Shown piece after piece: positions 11,567-22,819 of a DNA stretch of 64,000 nt (the first letter of the stretch is position 1; every line of letters starts with the position of its first letter). The stretch is taken from positions 1,550,001-1,614,000 of the forward strand of contig OY978097.1 of the NCBI GenBank assembly GCA_963854735.1. Reading direction: 5' to 3'. The DNA is from Marvania coccoides. Lineage: Eukaryota > Chlorophyta > Trebouxiophyceae > Chlorellales > Chlorellaceae. The notes beneath the pieces were generated by a model. It had not been told where the DNA came from. It saw only the letters and a list, made by a program, of their open reading frames with translations, and did no database searches. Made by a program: the position numbers and the translations under genes.

Positions 11567-12814
11567 AAGCTTGCGGTTCCTCAGTCTTGACGACAATAAT
11601 AGTTTGTGGCTAGACGGGTGCAATTTACAGCAGCTGCTCTCGTTGTATATTAATATTTCCACCCTTTTGCGGCACGGCGAAAGTTGTTATTCCCCGGAAC
11701 AAGTGCATGCTAGGGACGCAAGCGCCTTTGTGTTAAATTATTTACACGTGGTTGCGTCGGAGAAGCTGGGGCAGAATGAATGTTCCAATTTTTTCCGCCT
11801 TGTGAGTGGCATGCAGCATCTGAAAAATCTGGTTCTATAGTTCAACGAAAAGGCCCCCATGTGCAGCAGGGCCGCCAGGGGGCTCATCGCACTGACAAGG
11901 AGAGGGCCCCATCTTGATACTGTGTTTACCGACACTTGTTACGTGCGGTGGGATTTGTCAACACAGGAGGACGATTGGTACTGAAGCAAGTGCAGCATGG
12001 ATTTTCTCTCTCCGTGGGTGAATTCTCAACTTGATAAATGTAAAAATGTACTGACAGTGCAATAAGCTCCCAAAGCATTTATACTAGCAGATGCAATGGG
12101 CAGTGCTTTGCGTCTTAATAAAAGGCGTGCAGCACTCACTCTATTTGCTGTCGAAGAGGAGGCAGCTGCGGTTGTTGCAGAGCAGGATTTTGAACGCGCG
12201 GGGGAGAATACGAAGCGCCAGCAGACGGTGGCAAATGCCGGCAGCGGCACCGCCACAGGGGCTGCCGCAGCTGCCCCACCTATGCCGCTTTTTTTAAGGG
12301 GCGACCCCACAGCTGCTGTCGTACGCAAGGCTCCCAAGCGCACATCATTTTTACTGGAGAATGTACCCAGTCGGCTTTAGGCTGCGACGACGCCACGCCC
12401 GCAATACAGCGGTGGCCTCCACGCTCCTGGCGGCGGCATCAGGCTGTTTCAGCCAAAGTGGCAATTAAAGGTGGAACCTCCCGCGTCTTATTCTGAGCCA
12501 GTCTGGGATGCAAGGACTGCCCGCGGGTCCTCCTCGTCGCTTCAAACTGCCGGACAGCAATGGCTCCATGTTTTCCTAGGATGGACGCTCTTTGAGCTTT
12601 CATATGACCAGCTTCTTTTTATGTATTTATATATCAACACGAAGTATGGGTCTTGCGTATTAAAATTGTACAGCGATTCTTAAAGGGCAACGAAAATTTA
12701 CAAAAAAAACAGCCTAAACCAATTTCAAAAACCTGCCCCCTGTTTTATCTAATCTAATATACAGAAGTTGGCTTAATGGCAGCCATATGTTGTTAATTTA
12801 ACACGATTCGTTAA
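11567..12814 (+). pseudogene. Decayed, possibly leucine-rich-repeat-derived sequence
   Basis: No intact gene is seen. The plus strand at about 11571-11840 reads LRFLSLDDNNSLW and ends LVSGMQHLKNLVL before a stop, with leucine spacing like that of LRR proteins. A second open stretch at 12096-12380 is alanine-rich and ends in a stop. Both lack starts or splice context that would make a complete gene. The interval lies between the telomere repeat and the transposase and looks like degenerate mobile or subtelomeric DNA. Confidence 0.3.
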
Positions 12815-14251
12815 TTAGCTGTGGTAGCGATCTTGGATATAATCACGCAAGCAATCACGCACATTGTCCCCAGGCACCCGCGCCACCCGCACCCGCGCTC
12901 TCACCGCTTTCTCCGCCTGGAAATTCTCGTCCACCTCCCCGAGAAAAGCAAACACATTGTTCAGCCGGGCAGTCTCGCAATAATTGTGGAGGGCCATGCA
13001 TGCTAAAGTAACAGCCGAAACAAACTCGAAGTCATTACTGAGGACGTCGTTTAAAACTCGCCACCGCTCCTTGCACCGCGCAATAGCGCAATCAATGACA
13101 AGGCGCCCTCGCTCAAGGCTGTGGTTGAACGCTGCCTCCTTGCTGCCCTCTGTAATTGTTGCCTTCGTAGCACTTCATCAGGTGAGGAGACAGCGGGAAG
13201 GCGGAATCTCCAAGAAAACAAGGAGGCACAGTAACGCTGCCAATTTCAGTATCAGATTCAAGCCCGAAAAGCGTTCCAGCATTCAAAGAACGGTTTAAAT
13301 TGCAATACCTGTATACACACGCATCACCAACGCTAGCCGGTCGGCCAATATCAGCGTAAATAAAGCGGCCAGTTGCGTCCGCAGCGGCCAAGACCAAAAT
13401 GCCATAAATTTTATTCTTGGCACACCAATACCGCCCTGAGAAAAGTTTTTCTGAACGCTGCGTTTTAACGTACGTGACATCTATAGCCCCCACAACATTA
13501 GGAAATACGCACATGTTCTCAAAACAATCCATAGTGCGCTCAAGCTCCTGCCCCGTCGGAAAAATAAACTGCTGGCGGGCCCAGTGTCCCCGAAGCGCTT
13601 TGATAACCTTGGGCACCATGCCATGCACCGTCGATGGAGCAATGGAAAAGGAAGGTACGATCGCACAGTAGTCTCCACCGACAGCCAACCACCGGATGAC
13701 GCATGCAAATTTTTGCTTGGGGTCAAGGGGCTTTAGTCCGCAGGGATCTCGATCCTCATTGGCGAGATACGCTGCAAAAAAACCCCACTGAAGCTGAAAG
13801 CCTAGCAGACACGTGCATTTGTTTGAATTTCTGTTGAGAATAACAAAAAAAAAATGAACTCACGCTTGATCTTTTCGAACAGGTCCTCAAACATCGATTT
13901 AGTCATCCTAAAGTACTTAACGCACTGTTCATCCTCCGTTGTGCCCGGCAGGCCGGGCCAAACATTAAGCATGGCCCCCCAAAGGTCTCCAACTGGCTTG
14001 GGCACTGCCTCGGGCGGCGCCTGTATCACACAGTGTGTGCGACGTTTCTTGGGCAGGAGCTCCTCACAGCGTTTCAAAATAGCCCTCTCGACACATTTGC
14101 GTGATGAAGTTCGCTGAATGTGCATGGCGCAGACTGCAAACATATCGTCATCGTCAAAAATTTCATCAACCATATTTTGATAATACTCGGGATTTGATGG
14201 GTCAAAACGATCCATTCTTGCAAATATTTTTTTCACTGTAATTAAAAACAC
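12815..14251 (-). mobile_element. PIF/Harbinger-type transposase (DDE_Tnp_4), frameshifted
   Basis: Minus-strand exons run 14251 (or the ATG at 14215) to 13864 and 13771 to 12815, with a GT-AG intron in between. The N-terminal exon has the helical lead of Harbinger transposases. The second exon holds the catalytic DDE domain: first Asp in VVGAIDVTYVK, second in GRPASVGDACVYR, and GDSAFPL near the third acidic position. It then reads ERWRVLNDVLSNDFEF and ACMALHNYCETARL, the usual C-terminal hallmarks. The frame that carries the catalytic part stops at 13113, while the C-terminal homology continues in another frame from about 13160. A one-base shift therefore lies between about 13150 and 13176, and no intron of acceptable size fixes it. 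The copy is probably inactive. I found no convincing terminal inverted repeats or partner Myb-like gene. Confidence 0.85.
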
Positions 14252-15243
14252 GAAGGAATGCCGCTGATAACGCGTTTGGTTTTGCCAAATTAAATTTGAA
14301 ATTTGAAATTTTGCTAATCTTGCGCCCGTTTTACTGTGGCTCTATGATAACAATTAGCTCTTGTTAATTTTCGTAAATATTTTCAAATCTGGATTTATGT
14401 TGGGAGGCTGGAGGAGCAGCAAAAATGATTCTTCAGTCTCTTCGTATTGCTCATTTATTTTGCAACTTTTATCACTAAAATATAATTTTAACAGCGCATG
14501 TACGCCCAATGCTGTATTTTGACTACAACCCGCGCTTGGATCACCTGCCGCTTGGCGGTGAAGGCTCCTTGCTGACGCAGTTGACCAAAGGTCTCAATGG
14601 ACGTCAACACTCTGCTGGAGCAAGACATGATTGAGCACGTGGAGATGGCGCAAGGTGGCGTGTGGGAGCAGTGTCCGCTGCGATTGGTGGAGTTTGAGTT
14701 GATGATGACCGAGGAGCAGCAGGTGATTGCGCCCAGGGAACTAGTGCTCGTCTTCCGCCTGTTGCGCAGCCTGAAGCACTTGCAGATATGCTTGCTTCAA
14801 TTCGGAACCTTCACTCTGGACCGCCTAGCCGCCGATGAAATTCTGGCGTTGGGTCGGGAAAAACCTGGCGTGATTTTTTTCGTGGATATTTATCTGAAGA
14901 GTTTTAGCTTTAAACAATTTTTGAAATTCATTGAAATGATGAACATATTGAGATGCAGATGAATGCCAGGGCTGTAGCTGTCCTACCTCATTGTTGAGGG
15001 CGAACCACAACCGAGCAGCTGTTCACTGCGCCAGCGACCCTGGCTGTGAGGGTGGCAAGCTTGCCTGGAGAGCATCACCCCCGTGGATAGAAGAAGAGTT
15101 TGGACAATTTAGCAATGTATTGCAGGCTGCTGAGCAGTGGCTTCTAAGCAGCTTCTTTTTAAATTGATGCCCTCTTTGCGCAGTCTTTGGTCATATATTA
15201 CTTGAAATTTTCGTGTAATTGTATAAATACGTACCTTAATAAA
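14252..15243. other. AT-rich region with a second LRR-like remnant
   Basis: From about 14510 the plus strand reads LYFDYNPRLDHLPLG in one frame. From 14597 another frame reads PRELVLVFRLLRSLKHLQICLL and then degenerates. Leucine spacing again suggests LRR ancestry and resembles the fragment left of the transposase. No intact gene is present. The last about 200 bp are the upstream region of the RNF113 gene. Confidence 0.3.
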
Positions 15244-16266
15244 ATGGGAGACGACACGCAGCCGCAAAGCGACGCAGTTGCTGCGGCCAATGATAAAAAA
15301 GATTCCTCAAAAAATCCTGGCGCGCGCGATGGAGCGACGGCAGCAGCGGCAGCCACGGTGAAGCGAAAAAATCGCGGCAACTTGCGCAAGCGACCGGCGG
15401 CAGAGAGCGACGAGGAGGGCGGTAGCGGCGGTGGCGAGGCCGTCCGGCGGGCCCAGAAGCCTCGCGAGGCGCCGCTGGCGTTCACAACCAAGCGCGAGGG
15501 CGGCGCCGAGCCCTTCAAGTTCGAGAGCAGCGGCACCATCCAGGTGCGCAGCGACGGCGGCGCCACTCGTGCGTTGGAAACTGAGACTGAGTTTGACCGA
15601 GACAACCGCGCCATTCGCGAGAAGCAGCTGGAGACTACCGCAGCAGCGGCCGCAGGGGAAGGCGCGGGCGCGGGCGGGCCGGAGGGAGGCGACGCTGTGT
15701 ACCGCGGGATGACTGGCTACGCTGATTACCGAGCAGGGTTCCGGAGGGAAGGCACTGTGGGCGCACAGAAGGCTGCGGGCTCGCACGGCCCGCTGCGGGC
15801 GTCTGCGCACGTGCGGATGTCCATCCGCGTGGACTACCAGCCGGACATCTGCAAAGACTATAAAGAGACGGGGTACTGTGGGTTCGGGGACTCTTGCAAA
15901 TTTTTGCACGATCGCGGCGACTACAAGAGCGGGTGGGAGATCGATCGCGAGTGGGAGGAGAAGCAGAAGGCGCAGCGGGAGCGGCTGCAGGCGGGGGTGG
16001 ACGCGGCGGGCAGCGGCAGCGAGAAGGAGAGCGACAGCGATGACGACGAGCTGCCGTTTGCTTGCTTCATCTGCCGGCGGCCGTGGGCAGAGTGCCAGGA
16101 CCCCGTGGTGACGCGGTGCAAGCACTACTTTTGCGAGCAGTGCGCGCTGCAGCACAACGCAAAGTCGAAAAAGTGCTTTGTGTGCGAGCAGCCAACGGGA
16201 GGAATCTTCAACCCCGCCAACGACATTATTAAGAGGGAAAAGGGCAGAAAGCTGTCTGGAAAGTGA
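15244..16266 (+). CDS. RNF113A: RNF113/Cwc24-like spliceosomal CCCH + RING zinc-finger protein
   Basis: A single-exon gene of 340 residues. The N-terminal 100 residues are charged and low complexity. A middle block has AYRGMTGY-like [10 protein letters not shown], followed by [23 protein letters not shown], a C-x8-C-x5-C-x3-H zinc finger (residues about 200-225). A RING finger with [17 protein letters not shown] and CFVCEQPT fills residues about 275-320. This order is that of yeast Cwc24 and animal RNF113A, a splicing factor that acts before the first catalytic step and has ubiquitin ligase activity in animals. All zinc ligands are present. The ATG at 15244 is preceded by an in-frame AT-rich leader with no earlier start. 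Confidence 0.92.
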   Translation: MGDDTQPQSDAVAAANDKKDSSKNPGARDGATAAAAATVKRKNRGNLRKRPAAESDEEGGSGGGEAVRRAQKPREAPLAFTTKREGGAEPFKFESSGTIQVRSDGGATRALETETEFDRDNRAIREKQLETTAAAAAGEGAGAGGPEGGDAVYRGMTGYADYRAGFRREGTVGAQKAAGSHGPLRASAHVRMSIRVDYQPDICKDYKETGYCGFGDSCKFLHDRGDYKSGWEIDREWEEKQKAQRERLQAGVDAAGSGSEKESDSDDDELPFACFICRRPWAECQDPVVTRCKHYFCEQCALQHNAKSKKCFVCEQPTGGIFNPANDIIKREKGRKLSGK

Positions 16267-16629
16267 TTGCTGGTGTGTCAAGTTGCTGGAGCAGAGCGTG
16301 CTGCTCGGGGATTTATTTCCTTATTTGCCTCAACTCTGTGTTGCGCCGAGTTAATTTTATAAGGAAGAAGAAAATTGTGACGTTTTCTGCTCATGAGCGT
16401 CAATAAAAGAATCAGTCAAGTAAATAATCAAAATCATCATGAATGGTTGGTATGAGAGGAGGAAAACTAAGGAATTAAGTCTCATAGATAGAAACGAGTT
16501 GTGGCAAGCACTGGTTTGCTCTTGCAAAAATTTCAAAGCTTATTTATTTTTTTCGTTCAGGAAAGAAGAGAGGGAATATGAACCAGAACTGCTCGACACC
16601 TCTCTCTTACTTATCTAATATCTACTGGT
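16267..16629. other. Convergent 3' intergenic region
   Basis: AT-rich spacer between the ends of the RNF113 gene and the M41-like gene. I see no other feature. Confidence 0.4.
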
Positions 16630-17741
16630 TCAAGCGGCCTCAATGGCCTTGATGCACTCCTCAACCGACCCTCCAGCCCCCATCACCGCCTGCAGCGCCT
16701 CGTACTCCTTGCTGTACTTGCGCAGCAGCGACGCCGCCTGGTAGGTGGCCCACCGCGTCTGCGCCTGCTGCTGCATGTTTCCCATTTTGTTGGTCGACCG
16801 CATCATGATTCGCGACAGGTCCGACATGTCTGCGTTCTGCCCCATAACCTCCTCGTAGGCCATCCCCTCGGAGGTAGCCCCAGCCATGGCAATGACGGAC
16901 AGCTTGTCCACCTGAGAGTCGTCCAGCGACCCCTCGATCAGCCGCCGCTGCAGCGATGCCTCCACAAGATCTGTGTGCTCCTTGCCGAGCAGCAGAGAGT
17001 ACCCAGCCACGGGCACGCCCAGCAGGTGCGCAACCAGGAAGTGCGCAGCCTCGTGGCGCAGCACCTGAAAGGGGGGAAAGCTGATATATTAGAATCCTTT
17101 TACTTCATCTCCTTCAACATGCTACTCACCCTCTCGCGGTAGTCAGGGAACACTTGCGAAAAGCTGTCGATAGCAAACTGCAAAATTCCAGGGTTGACTG
17201 ACCCAATCCCCAGCACCACGAAAGAAATACTGCCCACGAGGTAGCTGCTGAAGAAGCCCCAGTCGCCAGGGAGCTGCCCCAGCACTACCGCTGCCACAGA
17301 CGTCGTCCCGACGACGGTGAAAAGGAAGGCTTCGTCGTTTCGCACCGACACCTTGGCGATGGCCTCGGGGCTCTTCACGCCAACCTGGCGCAGCTCCCCC
17401 AGGCCCACCTGACGGCGCGCCGGCAGGTCCTCCACCGCCTTGCCCCACTTTGGCAGGGCGCCGGCGGCAGCCAGTTTTTGGCAGACGGCGGCCACGTCTG
17501 CAGAGATCTCTTGCTTCACCGAGGGAGGGGCGCGTTTGTAGTCGTCCAGCACCGCGGAGAGCTCGGTGAAGAGGGGCTCCACGTCGGCGGAGACAGCGGA
17601 GCAGGGAGCCAGGCGGTAGGCGTGGCGGCGAGCGGCGAGAGGGTGGACTGATCGCGGCGTGGTGGTGGTTGTGGGGGCAAAACGAGCACTCGATGCAGTG
17701 GCAGGGCGCCCCACGGAAGTGCTGAATACTCTGGCAGCCAT
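16630..17741 (-). CDS. Plastid membrane protein with M41 (FtsH)-like peptidase domain, no AAA module
   Basis: Exons 17741-17130 and 17064-16630 encode 348 residues. The first about 50 residues are Ser/Thr/Ala/Arg-rich and look like a chloroplast transit peptide. Two hydrophobic segments (residues about 140-185) precede a peptidase-like domain with HEAAHFLVAHLLGV, the zinc-binding HExxH motif, and AGATSEGMAYEEVMGQNADM, as in the M41 family. It ends with TRWATYQAASLLRKY. There is no ATPase domain, so this is not FtsH itself. It resembles the plant proteins I recall under At2g21960, and function there is not established to my knowledge. The single intron has GT and AG ends and falls directly before the VLRHEAAH block. 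Confidence 0.82.
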
Positions 17742-18371
17742 AGCGCTCGCGAAAAGAACAAGATGAGGTGTGTTGAGTTGTAAAAAAGGCTGATGCTTTC
17801 CCGGGAATTAACGGCGCCTGGTGTGTGGATGCGTCTCGGATGGCGAATAAAAATTGAATTGAAGTCGTACAATGCGAGCTTTGCTGTGAATGTGTGGAGA
17901 AAAATGCTGCATTTTTGCGCTGACGAAATTCAAGGCGCTTGCGCACATAGGTGCGCTGACCAGAGAAAAAATTAGTATTCACAATTGTGAGAGCTAAAGA
18001 GTGTGTGGAGACAGCCTCCGGACTGCTCTGCCAGAGGCCATGGATGGGTTGCCTCTCTGCCGCTGCCGTCCGTCTTCAGTATGATTACAGGTTGATAGCC
18101 ATAAAGTGCCATGCACCCATCTGAATGGTTGATTATTGGCAGCAAAAAGTTGAGCTGTCGTCGTTATATAGGTAATATAAAGAAAGAGTCGGTCGGGCTG
18201 TTGTGGTTCACGGGTCTTTGTCAAAATATGGTATAAGGAAAGAAAAGAAAAGCAGAGAAAGGGAAAGAAGACTCGAAAGTCGCGTTCGTCTAAGTGAAAA
18301 AAGAAAACCCCAGTCTTTGAGATAAAAAAATGAAAAGCATAAAAAGAAAGAAGAGAATATGAAACGACTTT
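17742..18371. other. Intergenic region, 3' side of WRKY gene and 5' side of M41-like gene
   Basis: Both neighbours are on the minus strand. The left part holds the WRKY 3' end and the right part the promoter of the M41-like gene. I recognise no gene or RNA in these 630 bp. Confidence 0.4.
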
Positions 18372-21300
18372 CTACGGTGCCTCCTGTTCAATCTGCATCG
18401 ACAGATCGCCAAGGTCCACAGGGGGCAGAGCATCAGGGGCCGCCTCTGCCGAAGCATCACCCTCTCCCGCAGCCTCAGGCTGTTCAGCTTCTGCAGCAGC
18501 GCCTTCAGCACCAGCGGGAGCCGGCGGCATCATCAGCGGCGGCATACCCGCCCCAGGCATGGCAGAAGCGGGCAGATCCAGGTTGGGGATGCCCCCCAGT
18601 CCCTCCATGAAGTCCGTCCCCAGCATACCGAAGTCTGGCCGCATGCCAAACTGGCCGAGCATGTGCATGGGTGGCATCTGCCCAAGCTGCATCCCCAGCA
18701 CCTGCGCCTGCGCCACTGCGTTCTGTGCCAACTGCGCCTGAATGCGCTGATGCGCAGCCTGCTGGATGCTCAGCAGCTGCAGCTGCGCGGGTGAGGGCTG
18801 CCCAGGGGCGCCGCCAGCCGCAGCCGCAGCGGCAGCCGCCGCCCCGCCCGCCGCCCGCGCCTGGTTGGCCAGCGCAGCAGACAGGGCCTGGTTATTGGCG
18901 GCAGCGGCGGCGTTCATGCTGGCAGCCATCCCCGGCGGCGGTCCCATCATGCCCTGCATGCCCTGCATTCCAGGCATTCCTGCCATCCCTGGCATCCCAG
19001 GCATGCCCTGCATCATCATGCTGGGCATCATCATGGGGAACCCACCGCCGTTGGCGAACTGCAGCGCCGCCAAGTTGGCCATGGCCGAGCCGGGGGCGCC
19101 GCCGGCAGACAGGATGCCAGGACCCACAGGCGTGGAAACTGCAGAGGGAGAGGGGGGAAGAGATGATTTATACATGCGAAAATTGACTGTAATTAGAAGG
19201 AAACAGCAACGTGATTAAGCAACAACAAACGCATTATTGAAAAATGAGACACAGCAAAAAAGGAACTCACTGCCGCCGCGCATGACATTGGAGGGCATCC
19301 TGCGGCTGCCGGGGCGCCCCGCGGTGGCGGGCGGCTCGTGCCCGTGGCTGCCTTCGTAGGTGGTCACCAGAATGCGCGAGTCCCGCCCTGACCGCTCCAC
19401 CTGCTTCCTCACCATGCACCCGGGGTTGGTGCACTTGTAGTAGGACCGCGGGTGGGGGTTGCCCTTGACAACCTTCTGCCCGTACTTGCGCCACCGGTAG
19501 CCGTCGTCGATATTGTCAGCCTCGGTCTCAGTCTCCACCACGTGGCGCTCATCGGCAGCGGCAGACGCCGGGGAGGAGCCAGCCGCGCCAGGAGGGGCCC
19601 AGCGCTTGCTGGGGCGCTCGTGAATGACCACCTCAGGGCCTTCGCCAGGGACGTCGCCTTCGCCGGGGCCCGTGGCACCAGCAGGGCGGCGCCGCTTAAC
19701 GCCGGCACCACCGCCTCCTCCGCCGACGCCCACCCCGCGGCTGCTCTTCGTGGCGCCGCTGGTGAGGTTGCGCAGCGCCTTGATTTCGTCGTCACTCTCC
19801 CACAAGTCGTCCAGGTCGTCGTCGCTGTCCAGGTAGCGAGCAGGGGCGCGGCCGCGGCGGCGCCCTGTCGGTGCCGCATCCGCGCCTCCACCGGCGACTT
19901 CAGCGGTCAGAGCCACCGCGTCAGCCGCAGCAATAGCTGCAGATGCCACGCGGGTGGTTTCAGCCCTGAAGTCGCCCTCTCCAGCCACCCAATCATCATC
20001 GCTGCTGTCACCCCCGTCGTCCAGCAGCTCAGCAGGGATGTGAAGGTCCCCCTCGGCTTCATCCGACGGGCCACGGCGGGGGCGGCCAGGCCGACGAGCG
20101 CCCAGCCTGGAGGCGCGCCCCGCGCCCGTTTTGGCGGTCGCCCCCTTGGCGTCCGGTTCCGTCGAGGCGCTCCTGAGAGACGCAGGAATGGGGATGAGGG
20201 AGTGCGGGGTATCATGGGGCAGCGCGCCCAGGGGGGCCACCTCGGGGGAGAACCCGGTGCCCAGCAGCTGCAGCGCAGCTACCGCGCCCTCTTGCATGTC
20301 TCCCTTGCCAGGGGAGGGATCCCGAGGGTCAGCCCTGCCGCTTTGAGCGGCAGCATCGCCAGTAACCGTGTCGCCGTCGCCCGTCTGCTTGACGTCTAGG
20401 TCCGCAGCCATCGGCACCGCCCCCTCATCCCCAGCAGCAGCGCCAGCGCCGCCGTTGTAGTTATTTTGCGGGCCGCCGCAGCTGACCACCGCTTCCCCGC
20501 TCTCTGACTGCCTATTTCCGATGGCAGCGCCCCCTGCGGTAGCTGACTCGTCGTTCTCCAGCGGGGAGGGCGGGGTTCCGGGCTTGCCAGAAAGCGGAGA
20601 CCCCCCAAAGCCCTCTCTGCCACCGCCGCCCATCGGTGATGGCAGAATGCCCAGCTCGTCGCCGTCGCTGTACTCTTTGACGGGGTTGGGTCGCGGGTGG
20701 CAGTGTGTGCCCTTGGAGATGGACTGCGACACGTGGCCGGTACGGGGGTCCCGCTCGATCGTCTTTTTCACGACGCACCCAGCGTGGCTGCACTTGTAGT
20801 ACGACCGAGGGTACTGAGATCCCTTCACCTGCTTCTCCCCGTACTTGCGCCAGTTGAACCCGTCGTCGTTGGCCGCGCTCTCGCGGCGGGGGCGGTCGGG
20901 GGACACCCCGGCATGGCCGTTGCCGTTGGCGCCGCCGTTGCCTTGATTGCGTGGGGCAGGGGGGGCGCTGGGGGGCCCTGGGACGGCCAGGCGAGAGGTA
21001 GGGGGCTGCAGATAGTTGCGGGGGTAGGACCAGGGGTAGAACAGCCCAGCAGAAGCTGCTGCCTGGGCGGCAGCGGCGTGAGAGGCGGCGGAGGCATCGC
21101 CGCTGTGGGGAGCAGGCGGGCGGGGCCCGCCCGGAAAGAGGTGCGCGGGGAAGTTCATGAGGCTGGTGGAGGGGGATGGTTCGACCTGCGTGCGTGAGGA
21201 GAACAAAGGGAGAAGGGGGGGTTCGAAAAAATGGAGAAAATGCTACGACCACCACACGGCCGAAAAAGTAGGAAAGCGGGGGTGCGGAGGGCCCGGATGC

Positions 21301-21508
21301 TCACCGTCAGCATGGGCAACATGACTGGGCTGTCAAACATGTGTGCAAAGGCGCCCGGCTGCTTGGGTCCCTGCCGCGGGAGGCTGGGGGGAGGCATTGC
21401 TGCGGCATCATCGTCCGCTTCCGGCCCGGGCACGCTTTCGGCAGGTGCGTGGGCGGCTGCCGGGGGCTCTAGAGCGACAGGTTGCGCCTGCACTTCGGCG
21501 GATTCCAT
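18372..21508 (-). CDS. Group I WRKY transcription factor with two WRKY domains
   Basis: Exons 21508-21305, 21185-19271 and 19138-18372 encode 961 residues. WRKY domain 1 (about residue 165) reads [13 protein letters not shown] and WRKY domain 2 (about residue 645) reads [13 protein letters not shown]. Each is followed by a C2H2 zinc-knuckle: YYKCSHAGC with THCHP, and YYKCTNPGC with SHGHEP. Two domains with C2H2 fingers define group I, the ancestral type. The linker is Ser/Gly/Asp-rich with a basic [13 protein letters not shown] element that may bind DNA or act as a nuclear signal. The C-terminal exon is Met/Gly/Pro/Ala-rich (repeats of GMPGM) and probably an activation region. Such factors bind W-boxes (TTGAC). 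Domain 1 has Glu instead of Gln in the core heptapeptide. Confidence 0.93.
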
Positions 21509-21882
21509 GTTTTTTTACGGGGGCTCAGTCAAAAGGTCGGTCGAAAGTTGACTCTAGTGTCTGACCACCAGCGCTGGCGCCAGGTGCACTGCAGCATTCG
21601 CAGAGTTTGTTGTACTTGCCGGCACCACGATTGCTCGCTTCTCGTGGGCAGGAGGAGCTCGCAGCCGGGATCTACGATGATTTCTTCAGTCAGCAGCGCT
21701 CTTTCTTTTCGCAACATTGCCAACCTTGGGGAAAACTCACTTGTGCAGGCCGCAGAGCACAGCGAATTGTTTGAGGAATCACATTCATCGCGTTTCCAGC
21801 ATTGCGGCTCAGCGCAGGAGGCCGCCCAACTCCAAATCTTTTGTTATTAGTTCGTTAAAAAAACATTTGCATCGGCGAAAAA
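21509..21882. promoter_or_regulatory. Bidirectional upstream region WRKY / SPC24
   Basis: These 374 bp separate the divergent WRKY and SPC24 start codons. Two TTGAC cores (W-box) are visible, as GTTGACTC near 21546 on the plus strand and in the WRKY 5' flank. Whether the WRKY factor regulates itself is only a guess. Confidence 0.3.
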
Positions 21883-22695
21883 ATGGCAGCAGCGGCTGGG
21901 GACGTGTTCGAGGAGCACCTGGGCGTGATTGCCGCACTTAAGGAGAACTACGTGCGGCGTGAGGACGCCATGACGGTGGCCAACATCAACAGCCTGAGAG
22001 AGGAGGTGACGCAGCTGTGCCGGGCGAGAGAAGAGGAGGTCAAGGACGTCATCAGGGGTGAGCAGGGAGGAAGGGGAAGTAGAGGGGTGCAATTGGGAAG
22101 GACTGAGGGCTACTGATGCCAGTAAAACACCGACATCTTCATCGCCATTGTTTCTTTCTTGCAGAGCTGACGGCGCGGTCGGCAGCAGCTGAGGCGCAGG
22201 CCTCCTACCCCTCGCCCGAGGACGCGCACGAGCGGCAGGTGGAGACGCTGCACGACGCGGCTGCGGAGGCCCGCGAGGGCGTGGAGTCTCTCACTGCGCA
22301 GCTGCGTGAGATGGAGACTCAGCGGGTCGGGGTCAAGGCGGGGCTGCGGCAGCTGGAGGAGAAGGAGGCGGGGCTGGAGAAGCTGGTCAACCAGACAGAG
22401 CCCCGCATCAGGTGAGGCCACCGGGTGTATTCAAACACAGATACAGTCATTTATTTTGCGGCAGCACTTTTGAAATTTTATTTTACCGAGCATGGTTTTG
22501 GGGGGGTGGTTGTGCAGGCATAAACTCAGTCTTTACGCGCACGTTGCCAAGATCGTGTGGGACTTTGAGCGGCCTGGCAGTGTGGCGGGCATTCTGGACG
22601 ACCCATCTCAAGACAAGCTCAAGTCTTTTGATCTCGGGGCGGAGGCGGACTTCAAGGCAGTGAACGCGCTGTGGGAGCTGATAGGCGGGCAGTAG
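21883..22695 (+). CDS. SPC24: Kinetochore protein Spc24 (Ndc80 complex)
   Basis: Exons 21883-22057, 22165-22411 and 22518-22695 encode 199 residues. Most of the protein (residues about 20-140) is coiled coil rich in E, A, L and R. The C-terminal globular part reads HKLSLYAHVAKIVWDFERP, then SVAGILDDPS, and ends with FKAVNALWELIGG, which follows the plant Spc24 pattern. Spc24 pairs with Spc25 in the Ndc80 complex and anchors it to the inner kinetochore during mitosis. Phases join cleanly at all three boundaries. The call rests on the C-terminal domain plus the coiled coil. Confidence 0.8.
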
Positions 22696-22819
22696 AAAGC
22701 CTAAAACGTGACTGTTACTCTGATTACTAAATAATAAAAACTGGGTGTACTAGTATGCTGCTGTACTAAGAATGTATGATTTAATAGTAAGCTATGTATC
22801 ATCAATAGTACGTCATATA

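Noticed and set aside
12096..12380. 94-codon plus-strand open frame next to the transposase
   Set aside because: Alanine-rich, no recognised domain, no surrounding gene structure; listed only as part of the decayed region.
13150..13176. Tiny intron that would repair the transposase frame
   Set aside because: The only GT...AG pair spans 24 nt and leaves the wrong phase.
12672..14333. Possible terminal inverted repeats of the transposon (GGGC...AAATTT on both sides)
   Set aside because: Only a few bases match, spacing differs and no 3-bp TWA target duplication is found; not better than chance in AT-rich DNA.
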